Positions 23,437 to 31,682 of a stretch of 32,427 nucleotides of DNA are shown one piece after another. Each line of letters starts with the position of its first letter. The stretch's first letter is position 1. This DNA is from UMGS363 sp051881775. GTDB lineage: Bacteria; Bacillota; Clostridia; Oscillospirales; Ruminococcaceae. Location: contig JBJEQN010000119.1 in the NCBI GenBank assembly GCA_051881775.1, positions 1-32,427 of the forward strand. Direction: 5' to 3'. A program made the translations under genes and the position numbers. Below the pieces are notes generated by a model. That model ran no database searches. It had not been told where the DNA came from and was given only the letters and a program-made list of their open reading frames with translations.

Positions 23437-24427
23437 TTTCATCCCTCCTATCAAAAACCTCGCCCGGTTCAAGATCCTCGGTCGTATAATTAACGAGAGG
23501 CGCTCTCGAACCGACCTCTGCTCCGGCCTGATACTCACCGTAGAATTCGTTTATATCCTTTATAAACTTACGGTTGAGAAGGTGGAGCGGAATATTCTGC
23601 GGACACACTCTTGAGCATTCTCCGCAGTCGGTGCAGCGACCTGCAACGTGGAACGCTCTTATAATGTGGAACATTTTTTCTTCAAAGCTGTTTGCCGGAG
23701 ATTTATTTTCCACACCTGAAGCAGGGTTATCAAAAACACACTTTTCGCAGGTGCAGGCAGGACAGGCGTCACGGCAAGCGTTGCAGCGAATGCACTTTGA
23801 AAGCTCATTCTGCCAGAAAGCAAATCTCTCGTCCGGCGTCATAGCTTCAAGGCGTGAAACCTCGTCAAAACGTGCAGACTCTAAAACTTCGCCCTCATCG
23901 CCAAGAAGCTCGTCATAAGCAACGTGTTTTTTACTCTTGCAGTTTATGCAGCGCTCTGCAAGAACATCGGCAGCGTTTACTGTCACGGGTTTGTCGCTGT
24001 AAAGAGTGGAAACGCTGATAGTGTTTCCGTCCGAGTCAACAGAAGTAATACCGTCGCCTGCGATCTCCTTTACCTTTGCAATATCTGCCATTCCCTCGCA
24101 GGGAATGCCTACTGCATATACCTTTTCACGATCAAATCTGTGTTCGGTAAGAAGCTGATTGAAGCTGTATGTATCGCAGGGCTTAAGGAAAACAAGGATC
24201 TTGCCTTCAACCTTCTGTGTTTTGGAAACAAGATATTTAGAAAAATTTGCTCCGCAGAAATCATTAAAAACAAAGCCGTTCTTCATTTCATCTGCAGTTT
24301 TGAAGACAGTAGGAGTTACATCGTAACCGAATTCACCTTTACCCCATCCGAGAACACAGCTGACCGTGCCGTTTGCGAGAAGTTCAGATGCCTTATCAAT
24401 CAAATTCTCACGAGTTATTTTTTGCAT
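23429..24427 (-). CDS. flxC: FlxC-like iron-sulfur subunit
   Basis: A 332-residue cytoplasmic protein of the FrhB/AsrA-like kind. Residues 20-160 hold VSCVLGWGKGEFGYDV, LVFLKPCDTYSFNQLL and VYAVGIPCEGM. A CINCKSKK site follows near 170. Residues 220-310 carry CIRCNACRDACPACTCEKC and CTDCGECSRVCPQNI, giving at least two [4Fe-4S] clusters. It probably bridges FlxA/B and FlxD-HdrA. GGAGG lies before the ATG; the start overlaps flxD by 13 bases. The shared architecture with the next gene suggests an old duplication. Confidence 0.78.
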   Translation of the reverse strand: MQKITRENLIDKASELLANGTVSCVLGWGKGEFGYDVTPTVFKTADEMKNGFVFNDFCGANFSKYLVSKTQKVEGKILVFLKPCDTYSFNQLLTEHRFDREKVYAVGIPCEGMADIAKVKEIAGDGITSVDSDGNTISVSTLYSDKPVTVNAADVLAERCINCKSKKHVAYDELLGDEGEVLESARFDEVSRLEAMTPDERFAFWQNELSKCIRCNACRDACPACTCEKCVFDNPASGVENKSPANSFEEKMFHIIRAFHVAGRCTDCGECSRVCPQNIPLHLLNRKFIKDINEFYGEYQAGAEVGSRAPLVNYTTEDLEPGEVFDRRDENA

Positions 24428-24849
24428 CTCAAATCCTCCAATCTCTTATTTTCTCCAAGAGCAGCTACCTTTTCCGCAAAATCATTCATCGTAGCGGCAA
24501 ACTTAGCACCCTCTGCAGCAGATACCCATTCAACACGAGTACGTTCACGTTCAATGCCGAGGTAATCCAGCATTGAGAAGAGTGCTGCCATTCGGCGGCG
24601 TGCATAATAGTTACCCGAAGTGTAATGACAGTCACCGGGATGGCATCCACAGATAATTACACCGTCAGCACCTCTCTGGAATGCACGCAGAATAAACATA
24701 GGGTTGACCCTGCAAGAGCAAGGAACTCTTATGATCTTTACGTCTGCAGGATACGCAAGACGATTGTTTCCTGCAAGGTCTGCACCTGCATATGAGCACC
24801 AGTTGCAGCAAAACGCAACTATTAAAGGTTTATATTCATTTACTTGCAT
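24415..24849 (-). CDS. flxD: MvhD/FlpD-type hydrogenase iron-sulfur subunit
   Basis: A 144-residue protein matching the MvhD/FlpD/FlxD family along its whole length. Cys residues for the [2Fe-2S] centre are seen in AFCCNWCSYAGADLAG, VPCSCRVNP, and GADGVIICGCHPGDCHY. In methanogens MvhD carries electrons from hydrogenase to HdrA, and in FlxABCD-HdrABC it links the NADH module to HdrA. No hydrogenase gene is in the window, so NADH via FlxA is the likely source. It overlaps hdrA by ten bases and flxC by 13. Confidence 0.92.
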   Translation of the reverse strand: MQVNEYKPLIVAFCCNWCSYAGADLAGNNRLAYPADVKIIRVPCSCRVNPMFILRAFQRGADGVIICGCHPGDCHYTSGNYYARRRMAALFSMLDYLGIERERTRVEWVSAAEGAKFAATMNDFAEKVAALGENKRLEDLRCKK

Positions 24850-26834
24850 ATTGCGTCAACCTCCGCCATAATTTGATTGTTCTTGAATCCGTTAAGATCC
24901 ATAGCACCGGAAGGACAAGCAACGGTACAAGCGCCGCATCCCTGGCAAACTGCAGGATTTACGGAAGCTACCCTTCTTATCCTTGTTGTTCTGTCGGGCA
25001 TACGGAATTCCTTATCAATATAGGAAATAGCTCCGTAAGGACATACTCTTTCACAGCTTGAACAGCCGTTGCACATCATCTCATTGGAGCTTGCAACGCA
25101 AGGATTGCCCGTGAGCTTATCCTTAACGAGAAGTCCTATGACCTTTGCAGCCGCCGCACTTGCCTGAGATACGGTTTCGGGAATATCCTTAGGTCCCTGA
25201 CAAGCACCCGAGAGGAACACACCTGCTGTAGGGCTTTCTACGGGACGAAGCTTCGGATGTGCTTCTGTAAAGAAGTCGTTGGTATCCATACTTGCGGTAA
25301 GCATTGTCGCAAGAGGACGAGCAGACTTATCAGGCTCAATAGCCGCTGCCAGAACAACGAGGTCGGCATCAATATGAAGCTGCTTGTTGGCGATCAGGTC
25401 GGAGGCCTGAACCTTGAGCTTATCACCCTCGGGAACGATCTTGCCTACCATACCCTTAACATACTTAACGCCGTATTCCTCTACTGCACGGCGATAGAAC
25501 TCGTCAAAGTTTTTGCCCGGAGTTCTTACGTCGATATAGAAAACATAAACCTCGGTATCGGGATATTTATCACGCGTGAGCATCGCATGCTTTGCGGTGT
25601 ACATACAACAGATCTTTGAACAGTATTCCTTGCCCTTTTCGGCACAGGATTCGCAGCGTGAGCCGACACACTGAACAAAAACAATAGTATGGGGGTGCTT
25701 TCCGTCTGAAGGACGAAGCAGCTTACCCGCTGTAGGACCTGCCGCATTGGTGAGACGCTCAAATTCAAGAGAAGTTATTACATCCTTTGACTGGCTGTAT
25801 GCAAACTCATCGAACTTTTCCATGCTGATAGGATTGAAGCCTGTTGCAACTACGATCGCACCGTACTTTTCCTCAATGATCTCGTCCTTCTGAGTATAAT
25901 CGATAGCACCTGCCGCACAAACCTTGGCACAAACGCCGCACTTGCCGTTTTTAAGCATATTGCAGGCATTCGGGTCAATGGTTGCTACCTTCGGCACAGC
26001 CTGTGCAAAGGGAATGTAAATAGCGTGACGATTATCCATACCGAGGTTGAACTCGTTAGGCACCTTCTTCATAGGACATTTCTCTACACACGCGCCGCAG
26101 CCCGTGCAAACGTCCTCCTTGACATATCTTGCCTTTTTCGTTATCTTAACGTCAAAGTTACCTACAAAGCCCTGTACATCTGTAACTTCGCTGTATGAGA
26201 AGATACGAATTTTATCATTCTGCGCAACGTCAACCATTTTAGGTGTAAGAATACAAGCAGCACAGTCAAGGGTAGGGAAGGTCTTATCAAGCTGAGCCAT
26301 TTTACCGCCTATTGTAGGCTTTTTCTCTACAATATCAACCGGGAAACCTGCCTCGGCAATATCAAGCGCAGTCTGAATACCTGCAATGCCGCCTCCGATA
26401 ACCAGCGCACGCTTAGTTACAGGGGATTCGCCCGGAGTAAGGGGCGCATTAAGGTTGACCTTTGCAATAGCCGCCTTACCGAGAATAATTGCCTTTTCGG
26501 TTCCGGTCATCATATCCTTATGTACCCAGGAACATTGCTCACGGATATTGGCGATCTCGACCATATAAGAATTAAGACCTGCCGCAGCAGCCGTTTTACG
26601 GAAAGTAGCCTCGTGCATTCTTGGGGAGCACGAGCATACAACAATACCCGTAAGATTGTGTTCATGAATAGCATTCTTGATTATATCCTGACCTGCCTGA
26701 GAACACATATATTGATAATTGGTGGAAAAGACTACGCCCGGCTCGTTCTTAAGAGCCTCGGAAACCGCTGCTACGTCGACCGTGCCGGCGATATTGCTTC
26801 CGCACCAACATACAAAAACACCAACTCTTTGCAT
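24840..26834 (-). CDS. hdrA: HdrA-type electron-bifurcating flavoprotein
   Basis: A 664-residue iron-sulfur flavoprotein, the normal length for HdrA. The N-terminal Cys-rich domain has VCWCGSNIAG and CSCSPRMHE. The thioredoxin-reductase-like FAD domain has VIGGGIAGIQTA (145-156), IVEKKPTIGGKMAQLDKTFP and TLDCAACILTPKM. Inserted ferredoxin motifs are CTGCGACVEKCP and CNMLKNGKCGVCAKVC. Two more close the protein: CNGCSSCERVCPYGA and CQGCGACTVACPSGA. HdrA bifurcates electron pairs through FAD, sending one to ferredoxin and one to HdrBC. That mechanism is known for methanogens; for this protein it is inferred. AGGAGG precedes the ATG, 15 bases after hdrC. Confidence 0.93.
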   Translation of the reverse strand: MQRVGVFVCWCGSNIAGTVDVAAVSEALKNEPGVVFSTNYQYMCSQAGQDIIKNAIHEHNLTGIVVCSCSPRMHEATFRKTAAAAGLNSYMVEIANIREQCSWVHKDMMTGTEKAIILGKAAIAKVNLNAPLTPGESPVTKRALVIGGGIAGIQTALDIAEAGFPVDIVEKKPTIGGKMAQLDKTFPTLDCAACILTPKMVDVAQNDKIRIFSYSEVTDVQGFVGNFDVKITKKARYVKEDVCTGCGACVEKCPMKKVPNEFNLGMDNRHAIYIPFAQAVPKVATIDPNACNMLKNGKCGVCAKVCAAGAIDYTQKDEIIEEKYGAIVVATGFNPISMEKFDEFAYSQSKDVITSLEFERLTNAAGPTAGKLLRPSDGKHPHTIVFVQCVGSRCESCAEKGKEYCSKICCMYTAKHAMLTRDKYPDTEVYVFYIDVRTPGKNFDEFYRRAVEEYGVKYVKGMVGKIVPEGDKLKVQASDLIANKQLHIDADLVVLAAAIEPDKSARPLATMLTASMDTNDFFTEAHPKLRPVESPTAGVFLSGACQGPKDIPETVSQASAAAAKVIGLLVKDKLTGNPCVASSNEMMCNGCSSCERVCPYGAISYIDKEFRMPDRTTRIRRVASVNPAVCQGCGACTVACPSGAMDLNGFKNNQIMAEVDAICK

Positions 26835-26849
26835 TTGTCCTTTCCTCCT

Positions 26850-27239
26850 TTACTTTGTATATTTTCTGAATGCGCTTACAAGAAGCTGCTGTGGAGTATC
26901 ATCATCAACAATAGCAGGCACATCGTTTGCGGTCATTCGGTTGTTGCCCTGCTGTCTTATTGCGGTAAGGCGAACTGCCTCGACTACCTTTGCAGGCTCA
27001 ACGCCTCTGGGGCATCTGTCAACGCACGCAAAACAGGACAGACATTTATAAAGTGACTCCGATTTAAGAAGCGGCTCAATGTCACCTGTTTCAACCATAC
27101 CCACAAACTGATGCGGATGATATTCCATTTCGTCATAAGCGGGGCAAGTTGCAGAGCATTTTCCGCACTTCATACACTTACTTGTGTTGACGCCGCTCAT
27201 TCTTATAATTTCTTCACGAAGATACTTATTATTTTCCAT
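26850..27239 (-). CDS. hdrC: HdrC-type iron-sulfur subunit
   Basis: A 129-residue protein with two cubane motifs, CMKCGKCSATCPAYDE (about 22-37) and CLSCFACVDRCPRGVEP (about 67-83), typical of HdrC. It has no membrane segment, as in the cytoplasmic HdrABC type and unlike HdrDE. It shuttles electrons from HdrA to HdrB. It overlaps the end of hdrB by 11 bases and carries its own AGGAGG site. Confidence 0.93.
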   Translation of the reverse strand: MENNKYLREEIIRMSGVNTSKCMKCGKCSATCPAYDEMEYHPHQFVGMVETGDIEPLLKSESLYKCLSCFACVDRCPRGVEPAKVVEAVRLTAIRQQGNNRMTANDVPAIVDDDTPQQLLVSAFRKYTK

Positions 27240-28023
27240 TGGTATCCTCCTTTACACCGAGAGCCTCGGCAAGAAGCTCGGTGAAATATACGATGGGCAT
27301 ATCTGTGCCGCACTTTTCAAGATTAAACTTGCACAATGGACAGGCAGTGATGATCATTTCAGCTCCTGCAGCCTTGGCATTTTCAATGACAGCCAAAGCG
27401 TTTTTCTTTGCCGTATCGGGATTCTCGACTGAAATGTATCCGCCGCAGCACTCGTTTCTTCTTGCATATACCACAGCTTCTGCACCAAGCGCACGGATAA
27501 GATCCTCCATTATCGTAGGATTTTCGGGGTCATCCATACGCATGACCTTGTTAGGTCTGAGAAGAAGACAGCCGTAATATGCAGCGATCTTCTTTCCGTT
27601 AAGGCTGTTTACGACCTTTTCCTTGACCTTGTCAAAGCCGACAATGTCACGAAGCATTTCAAGATAATGATATACCTCGGCCTCGCCGTTATAGTCCTTA
27701 TCGGCAGCCATATAACGATTTACTTTAGCCGCAAACTCGGGATTTGTCTGCATTGCGTGATTTGTTTGCTTGATAACGTTGTGGCAGGCGGAACAAACCG
27801 TTATGAGCGGCTGAGCCTTGTCGTTTGCCTCTTTAAGGGCGCGAACGGACGAAAGCTTTGTAGCCACCTCGTTTTTGGCTGTTGTAAATACGCCTCCGCA
27901 GCACTGCCAGTTTTCGATTTCTTCCAAGGTAACACCAAGAGCCTCGGCAGCTCTGTATGAGTAAAGGTCAAGCTCCTTTGCCTTGTTTTTTAAGGTGCAC
28001 CCGGGGAAATAACTTACTTTCAT
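27229..28023 (-). CDS. hdrB: HdrB-type subunit with two CCG domains
   Basis: A 264-residue protein with two Cys-rich CCG domains. The first has YFPGCTLKNK, NWQCCGGVF and TVCSACHNV; the second has YYGCLLLRPNK, NECCGGY and TACPLCKFNLE. In methanogen HdrB these bind non-cubane [4Fe-4S] clusters that cleave CoM-S-S-CoB. A bacterium of this kind is not expected to have CoM or CoB, so either another disulfide is used or HdrB passes electrons on to the fumarate reductase genes of the same operon. GGAGG precedes the ATG. It follows fumC by 15 bases. Confidence 0.92.
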   Translation of the reverse strand: MKVSYFPGCTLKNKAKELDLYSYRAAEALGVTLEEIENWQCCGGVFTTAKNEVATKLSSVRALKEANDKAQPLITVCSACHNVIKQTNHAMQTNPEFAAKVNRYMAADKDYNGEAEVYHYLEMLRDIVGFDKVKEKVVNSLNGKKIAAYYGCLLLRPNKVMRMDDPENPTIMEDLIRALGAEAVVYARRNECCGGYISVENPDTAKKNALAVIENAKAAGAEMIITACPLCKFNLEKCGTDMPIVYFTELLAEALGVKEDTNGK

Positions 28024-28038
28024 TAAATTACCTCCGAT

Positions 28039-29415
28039 TTATACCATCTGTTCAGGATGGAATACCTCATCAAATTTTTCAGCTGTCAAGAAACCAAGCT
28101 CAACGCAGGCTTCTTTAAGAGAAATGTTATCTTTAAACGCCTTCTTTGCAGTCTTTGCGGCGTTTTCATAACCTATATAAGGATTAAGTGCGGTCACGAG
28201 CATAAGAGAGTTATAAAGATTGTGATGCATCTTCTCACGGTTTGCCTTGATTCCTACAGCACAGTTCTTGTTGAAGGAAAGGATCGCCTCCGAAAGAAGT
28301 CTTACGGACTGAAGGAAATTGTAGATGCAGACCGGCATAAATACGTTAAGCTCAAAGTTACCCTGAGATGCCGCCATAGTTACCGCTACATCGTTGCCCA
28401 TGACCTGAACTGCCACCATAGTAACAGCCTCGCACTGAGTGGGGTTCACCTTACCCGGCATAATGGAAGAGCCGGGCTCGTTCTCGGGGATAAATATTTC
28501 GCCAAGACCGTCTCTGGGACCCGATGCAAGCCAACGCACGTCGTTTGCGATCTTCATCATATCGCAGGCAAGCGCCTTAACGGCACCGTGAGCAAAAACA
28601 AGCTCGTCCTTGGATGTGAGTGCGTGGAACTTGTTGGGAGCAGTAACGAACTTCTTGCCGGTGATCTTTGAGACCTCTTCCGCAACTCCGGTGTCAAAGC
28701 CCTTGGGAGCGTTAAGTCCCGTACCTACCGCAGTACCTCCGAGAGCAAGCTCACGCAGAGGTTCTACCGCACGTTCGATCAGCGCAACATCTCTTTCAAG
28801 ACTGGATCTCCATCCGCTGATCTCCTGGCTGAACTTAATGGGAGTTGCATCCTGAAGATGTGTTCTTCCGCTCTTAACAATGCCCTCATTCTCTTCTTCA
28901 AGTCTTACGAAGGTCGCAATAAGCTCCTTAGCCGCAGGAATAAGTTTATCCTCAAGGCTGAGAACTGCAGCAATGTGCATTGCGGTGGGGAACGTATCGT
29001 TAGAGGACTGACTCATATTTGAATCGTCGTTGGGGTGGAGCAGGGTCTTGCCTGCGATCTGATTGCCGCGGTTTGCAATAACCTCGTTGGAGTTCATATT
29101 CGACTGAGTTCCGGAGCCTGTCTGCCACACAACAAGCGGAAAATGGTCATTGAGCTTACCTGCCATGACCTCATCGCAAGCCGCTGTGATAGCTGCAAGT
29201 TTTTCGTCGGTCATTTTTTCGGGGCGAAGCTTATTGTTGGTAATAGCAGCAGCCTTCTTAAGTATGCCGAAAGCGTGGATGATCTCGGCAGGCATAGTCT
29301 CAATGCCTACGCCGATCTCGAAGTTTTCGTGGCTTCTCTGTGTCTGCGCCGCCCAAAGACGGTCAGCAGGTACCTTCATTTCGCCCATAGAATCGTGTTC
29401 AATACGATAGTCCAT
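28039..29415 (-). CDS. fumC: Fumarate hydratase, class II
   Basis: A 458-residue enzyme of the fumarase/aspartase superfamily that interconverts malate and fumarate. Diagnostic segments are WQTGSGTQSNMNSNEVIANR, MSQSSNDTFPTAMH, SGRTHLQDATPIKFSQEI with the catalytic His, and the signature GSSIMPGKVNPTQCE. The TQSNMNSNE wording fits fumarase better than aspartase, which usually has a Ser/Gly variant there. It is the first gene of the Hdr-Flx-Frd operon, which places fumarate production next to fumarate reduction. Confidence 0.94.
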   Translation of the reverse strand: MDYRIEHDSMGEMKVPADRLWAAQTQRSHENFEIGVGIETMPAEIIHAFGILKKAAAITNNKLRPEKMTDEKLAAITAACDEVMAGKLNDHFPLVVWQTGSGTQSNMNSNEVIANRGNQIAGKTLLHPNDDSNMSQSSNDTFPTAMHIAAVLSLEDKLIPAAKELIATFVRLEEENEGIVKSGRTHLQDATPIKFSQEISGWRSSLERDVALIERAVEPLRELALGGTAVGTGLNAPKGFDTGVAEEVSKITGKKFVTAPNKFHALTSKDELVFAHGAVKALACDMMKIANDVRWLASGPRDGLGEIFIPENEPGSSIMPGKVNPTQCEAVTMVAVQVMGNDVAVTMAASQGNFELNVFMPVCIYNFLQSVRLLSEAILSFNKNCAVGIKANREKMHHNLYNSLMLVTALNPYIGYENAAKTAKKAFKDNISLKEACVELGFLTAEKFDEVFHPEQMV

Positions 29416-29441
29416 AGTTTTTTGATCCTTCCTTATATCAA

Positions 29442-29475
29442 AACATTATAATTAAATGTTGTATTTTTATATCAA
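29442..29475 (-). promoter_or_regulatory. Promoter and palindrome before fumC-hdr-flx-frd
   Basis: On the minus strand TTGATA (29475-29470) and TATAAT (29450-29445) are 19 bases apart, a little long. The -10 lies inside a 19-base palindrome at 29442-29460, AACATT-N7-AATGTT, which is well placed for a repressor. Rex is encoded 1.1 kb upstream and is a candidate, but the sequence departs from the usual Rex site, TTGTTAA-N4-TTAACAA. Confidence 0.45.
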
Positions 29476-29496
29476 GCCTTATCTTTGGCTCTCACC

Positions 29497-30444
29497 TTAA
29501 AAATTAACGTTTTTAATTACCTCTTTAAGTGCCTCTGCCGATTTATGAAGTTTTGCGATCTCTTCATCGGCAAGATTCTGGACTATAATAGAGCGAACGC
29601 CGGTATGGTCAACAAGTGAAAGCGAGCTTAAGCATACATCTGATATTCCGTATTCACCCTCGTGGAGAGAGGAAACTGTCAGTGCTGTATCCGCACTTCC
29701 GCTGAAGGAACTAACGATATGAGTTGATGCCATAGCAATACCGTATACGGTGCAGCCTTTGCGTGCAATAATGTTGCCGCCGGACTTTCTTACATAGGTC
29801 TCAACATCTTCTCGTGTATATTCGCTTGGGGTGTAATCGGCAGATACTATAGCGCCGTTGAACTCGGAAAGGGGAACACCGGCGATGGTTGCATTGGACC
29901 AAGCAACAAATGAGGTATCACCATGCTCACCCAAAACGTTTGCATGGACCTGCTGCTGGTTTATGTTGTAGATCTCAGCAAGGCGTGTGCGCAGACGAAT
30001 GGTATCAAGAGATGTTCCGCTGCCAAAGACCTGATTTTTGGGCAGTCCTGTATATTTCAGGAATGCATATGTCAGAATATCAACAGGGTTTGCAACAATG
30101 ATGTAAATTGCATTCGGACAGACCTTTACAATATCAGATGAGATCTGCTTGATGATACCAATGTTGGTCTGCACCAGTTCAAGTCTGCTCTGTCCGGGCT
30201 TTCTTCCGATTCCCGAGGTGATGATCACAACGTCAGAGCCGATCGCGTCCTCATAGGTTCCGGCATAAATGTCACAGTTGCCGATAAAAGGCGTTGCCTG
30301 TTTGATGTCAAGGGCTTCACCCTTCGCCTTTTCGGTGTCGATGTCGATAAGAACGACTTCGGATGCAGCACCTCTGGTAAGCAGTGCGAATGCAGTAGTG
30401 GCACCAACGGAGCCTGCACCTATGATTGTAACTTTCTTTTGCAT
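29497..30444 (-). CDS. mdh: LDH-fold malate dehydrogenase (probable)
   Basis: A 315-residue NAD-dependent 2-hydroxyacid dehydrogenase. The nucleotide site is IIGAGSVGATTA (7-18) with Asp34 in LIDID, pointing to NAD. Catalytic residues are Arg87, Asp147, Arg150 and His174 (GEHGDTS). The substrate-specificity position, Gln in lactate dehydrogenases (QKPG), is Arg81 here (GRKPGQSR). In this fold that Gln-to-Arg change is known to turn lactate dehydrogenase into malate dehydrogenase. Overall wording (KGCTVYGIAMA) is LDH-like, so automatic annotation may say L-lactate dehydrogenase. Its place between rex and fumC supports reduction of oxaloacetate to malate. AGGAGG precedes the ATG. Confidence 0.8.
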   Translation of the reverse strand: MQKKVTIIGAGSVGATTAFALLTRGAASEVVLIDIDTEKAKGEALDIKQATPFIGNCDIYAGTYEDAIGSDVVIITSGIGRKPGQSRLELVQTNIGIIKQISSDIVKVCPNAIYIIVANPVDILTYAFLKYTGLPKNQVFGSGTSLDTIRLRTRLAEIYNINQQQVHANVLGEHGDTSFVAWSNATIAGVPLSEFNGAIVSADYTPSEYTREDVETYVRKSGGNIIARKGCTVYGIAMASTHIVSSFSGSADTALTVSSLHEGEYGISDVCLSSLSLVDHTGVRSIIVQNLADEEIAKLHKSAEALKEVIKNVNF

Positions 30445-30532
30445 ATTGATCCTCCTGTATTATTAATAATAACTAACTTATAAACGTTTGCCCATTTTTT
30501 CGGGCAAAATGAAAGTTCTTCAACAAGATGTT

Positions 30533-31147
30533 TTAAATTTTAGAATTAAGATGGGCAAGCGAAAGCGCTAATTCTTCATGCTTCAAAAGAACATTCGGCG
30601 GAACATGGAGTGTGCAGGGGGCAAAATTCCATATCGCTTTGACCCCACAAGCAACGAGCCTGTCGCAAACCTCTTGGGCAGAGCCCTGACCTACGGTGAT
30701 TATGCCGATTTTAATGTCATTGTCGGCGCAATATGCTTCAATTTCCTTAATTGGTAAAATTGACTTGCTTTTGCCGGTTTGCAGGATCGAATCGTTGCAG
30801 TCAAAACCGGCGACGATTTTGACACCGAACTCTTCAAATCCGTCGTAATCAAGAAGCGCCCTTCCAAGCTTGCCGGCTCCCACGAGTACAGCGTTGGTCA
30901 TCTTTTCAGAACCAAGACAATTTTCAAGATCGCATATCAGTTTGTCACGCTCATACCCGACCCTTGGTTTTCCGCGGCCGCTGATAAGAGCCAGATCCTT
31001 GCGCACTTGAACTTCACCGAGAAATACCCCACGAGCTATTTTGGTAGCTGAGATCGTAGAATCGATCTCATCGGGAAGACCCCTTACATATCTTAAATAG
31101 ACGGGGACACGGCCGAGCGTCGCTTTAGGAATAGAACGTTTCTCCAT
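30533..31147 (-). CDS. rex: Redox-sensing repressor Rex
   Basis: A 204-residue repressor, normal length. Residues 1-75 are the winged HTH (RVPVYLRYVRGL, ISATKIARGVFLGEVQVRKDL). Residues 80-190 are a Rossmann domain with VLVGAGKLGRALLDYDGF and ITVGQGSAQEVCD. The C-terminal helix reads KHEELALSLAHLN. Rex senses the NADH/NAD ratio and represses fermentative dehydrogenase and reductase genes when NADH is low. Standing directly upstream of the malate dehydrogenase gene, it probably controls the NADH-consuming block to its left. GGGGTGG lies before the ATG. Confidence 0.95.
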   Translation of the reverse strand: MEKRSIPKATLGRVPVYLRYVRGLPDEIDSTISATKIARGVFLGEVQVRKDLALISGRGKPRVGYERDKLICDLENCLGSEKMTNAVLVGAGKLGRALLDYDGFEEFGVKIVAGFDCNDSILQTGKSKSILPIKEIEAYCADNDIKIGIITVGQGSAQEVCDRLVACGVKAIWNFAPCTLHVPPNVLLKHEELALSLAHLNSKI

Positions 31148-31288
31148 TTTCCACCCCCTTTTCTTTTTATGCTTGATTTGTTTTTTGCTTTGAGTGAATG
31201 AATTTCATATAAAACAACGAAAAAATCAATCGATATAATATGTAACGATTAATTTCGACCCAACAAATGCCATTCAAGCGAATTCACT

Positions 31289-31467
31289 TGAGGCAACACC
31301 GCACAAAGACCGCCTGACGGCTTTGTGTACGCCTTGCTTGCAGCTTTTCCGTCATATCGCATCAAAACTCCTTGAAATACATCAAGTATTCCTGCGTCGT
31401 TTTGATACAATCTGACGAAAAATCTGACTGCGCAATCCGCACACAATCTTTGTGCGGTATTGCCTTA
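31289..31467. mobile_element. Palindromic MITE-like element, copy 2
   Basis: AGGCAACACCGCACAAAGA at 31291-31309 is inverted, with one change, at 31447-31465. Inner arms also pair (CCGTCATATCGCATCAAAAC with GTTTTGATACAATCTGACG). The centre AATACATCAAGTATT at 31376-31390 is identical to the centre of the element at 5022-5185, although the outer arms differ. No coding capacity. Sequence on either side up to 31629 is AT-rich, without other recognisable features. Confidence 0.65.
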
Positions 31468-31629
31468 AATTACTTAAATGGCACCATGTAAGATAGCTAT
31501 TATTTTATAATTTATAATCCATTATATCATATCCAACAACAAAATGCAATAGATATTGACAAAAATAACACGCAATTAACCGAAAACAGATGATAAGAAA
31601 CACATTATAAACATATTTCCGAAAGCCTA

Positions 31630-31666
31630 TTGACAAACTGTAACACGGGTGATATAATTGTATACA
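31630..31666 (+). promoter_or_regulatory. Consensus sigma-A promoter with operator-like palindrome
   Basis: TTGACA at 31630-31635 and TATAAT at 31653-31658 are both perfect and 17 bases apart. TGTATACA at 31659-31666 is a palindrome over the likely start site and could be a site for the GntR regulator encoded downstream. Such a strong promoter would suit a repressed operon. Confidence 0.75.
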
Positions 31667-31682
31667 TACAGATTATACAATT

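Noticed and set aside
28039..29415. Aspartate ammonia-lyase for the fumC gene
   Set aside because: The superfamily signature is shared, but the GSGTQSNMNSNE and SQSSNDTFPTA segments match fumarases better. Aspartase activity cannot be fully excluded without alignment.
29497..30444. L-lactate dehydrogenase
   Set aside because: The fold and most motifs fit, but the specificity residue is Arg81 instead of Gln, and the neighbours belong to the malate-fumarate-succinate route. Malate dehydrogenase is preferred.
30485..30515. Terminator between rex and the malate dehydrogenase gene
   Set aside because: TTGCCC and GGGCAA form a short stem on either strand, but neither side has a T-run, and the two genes may be co-transcribed.
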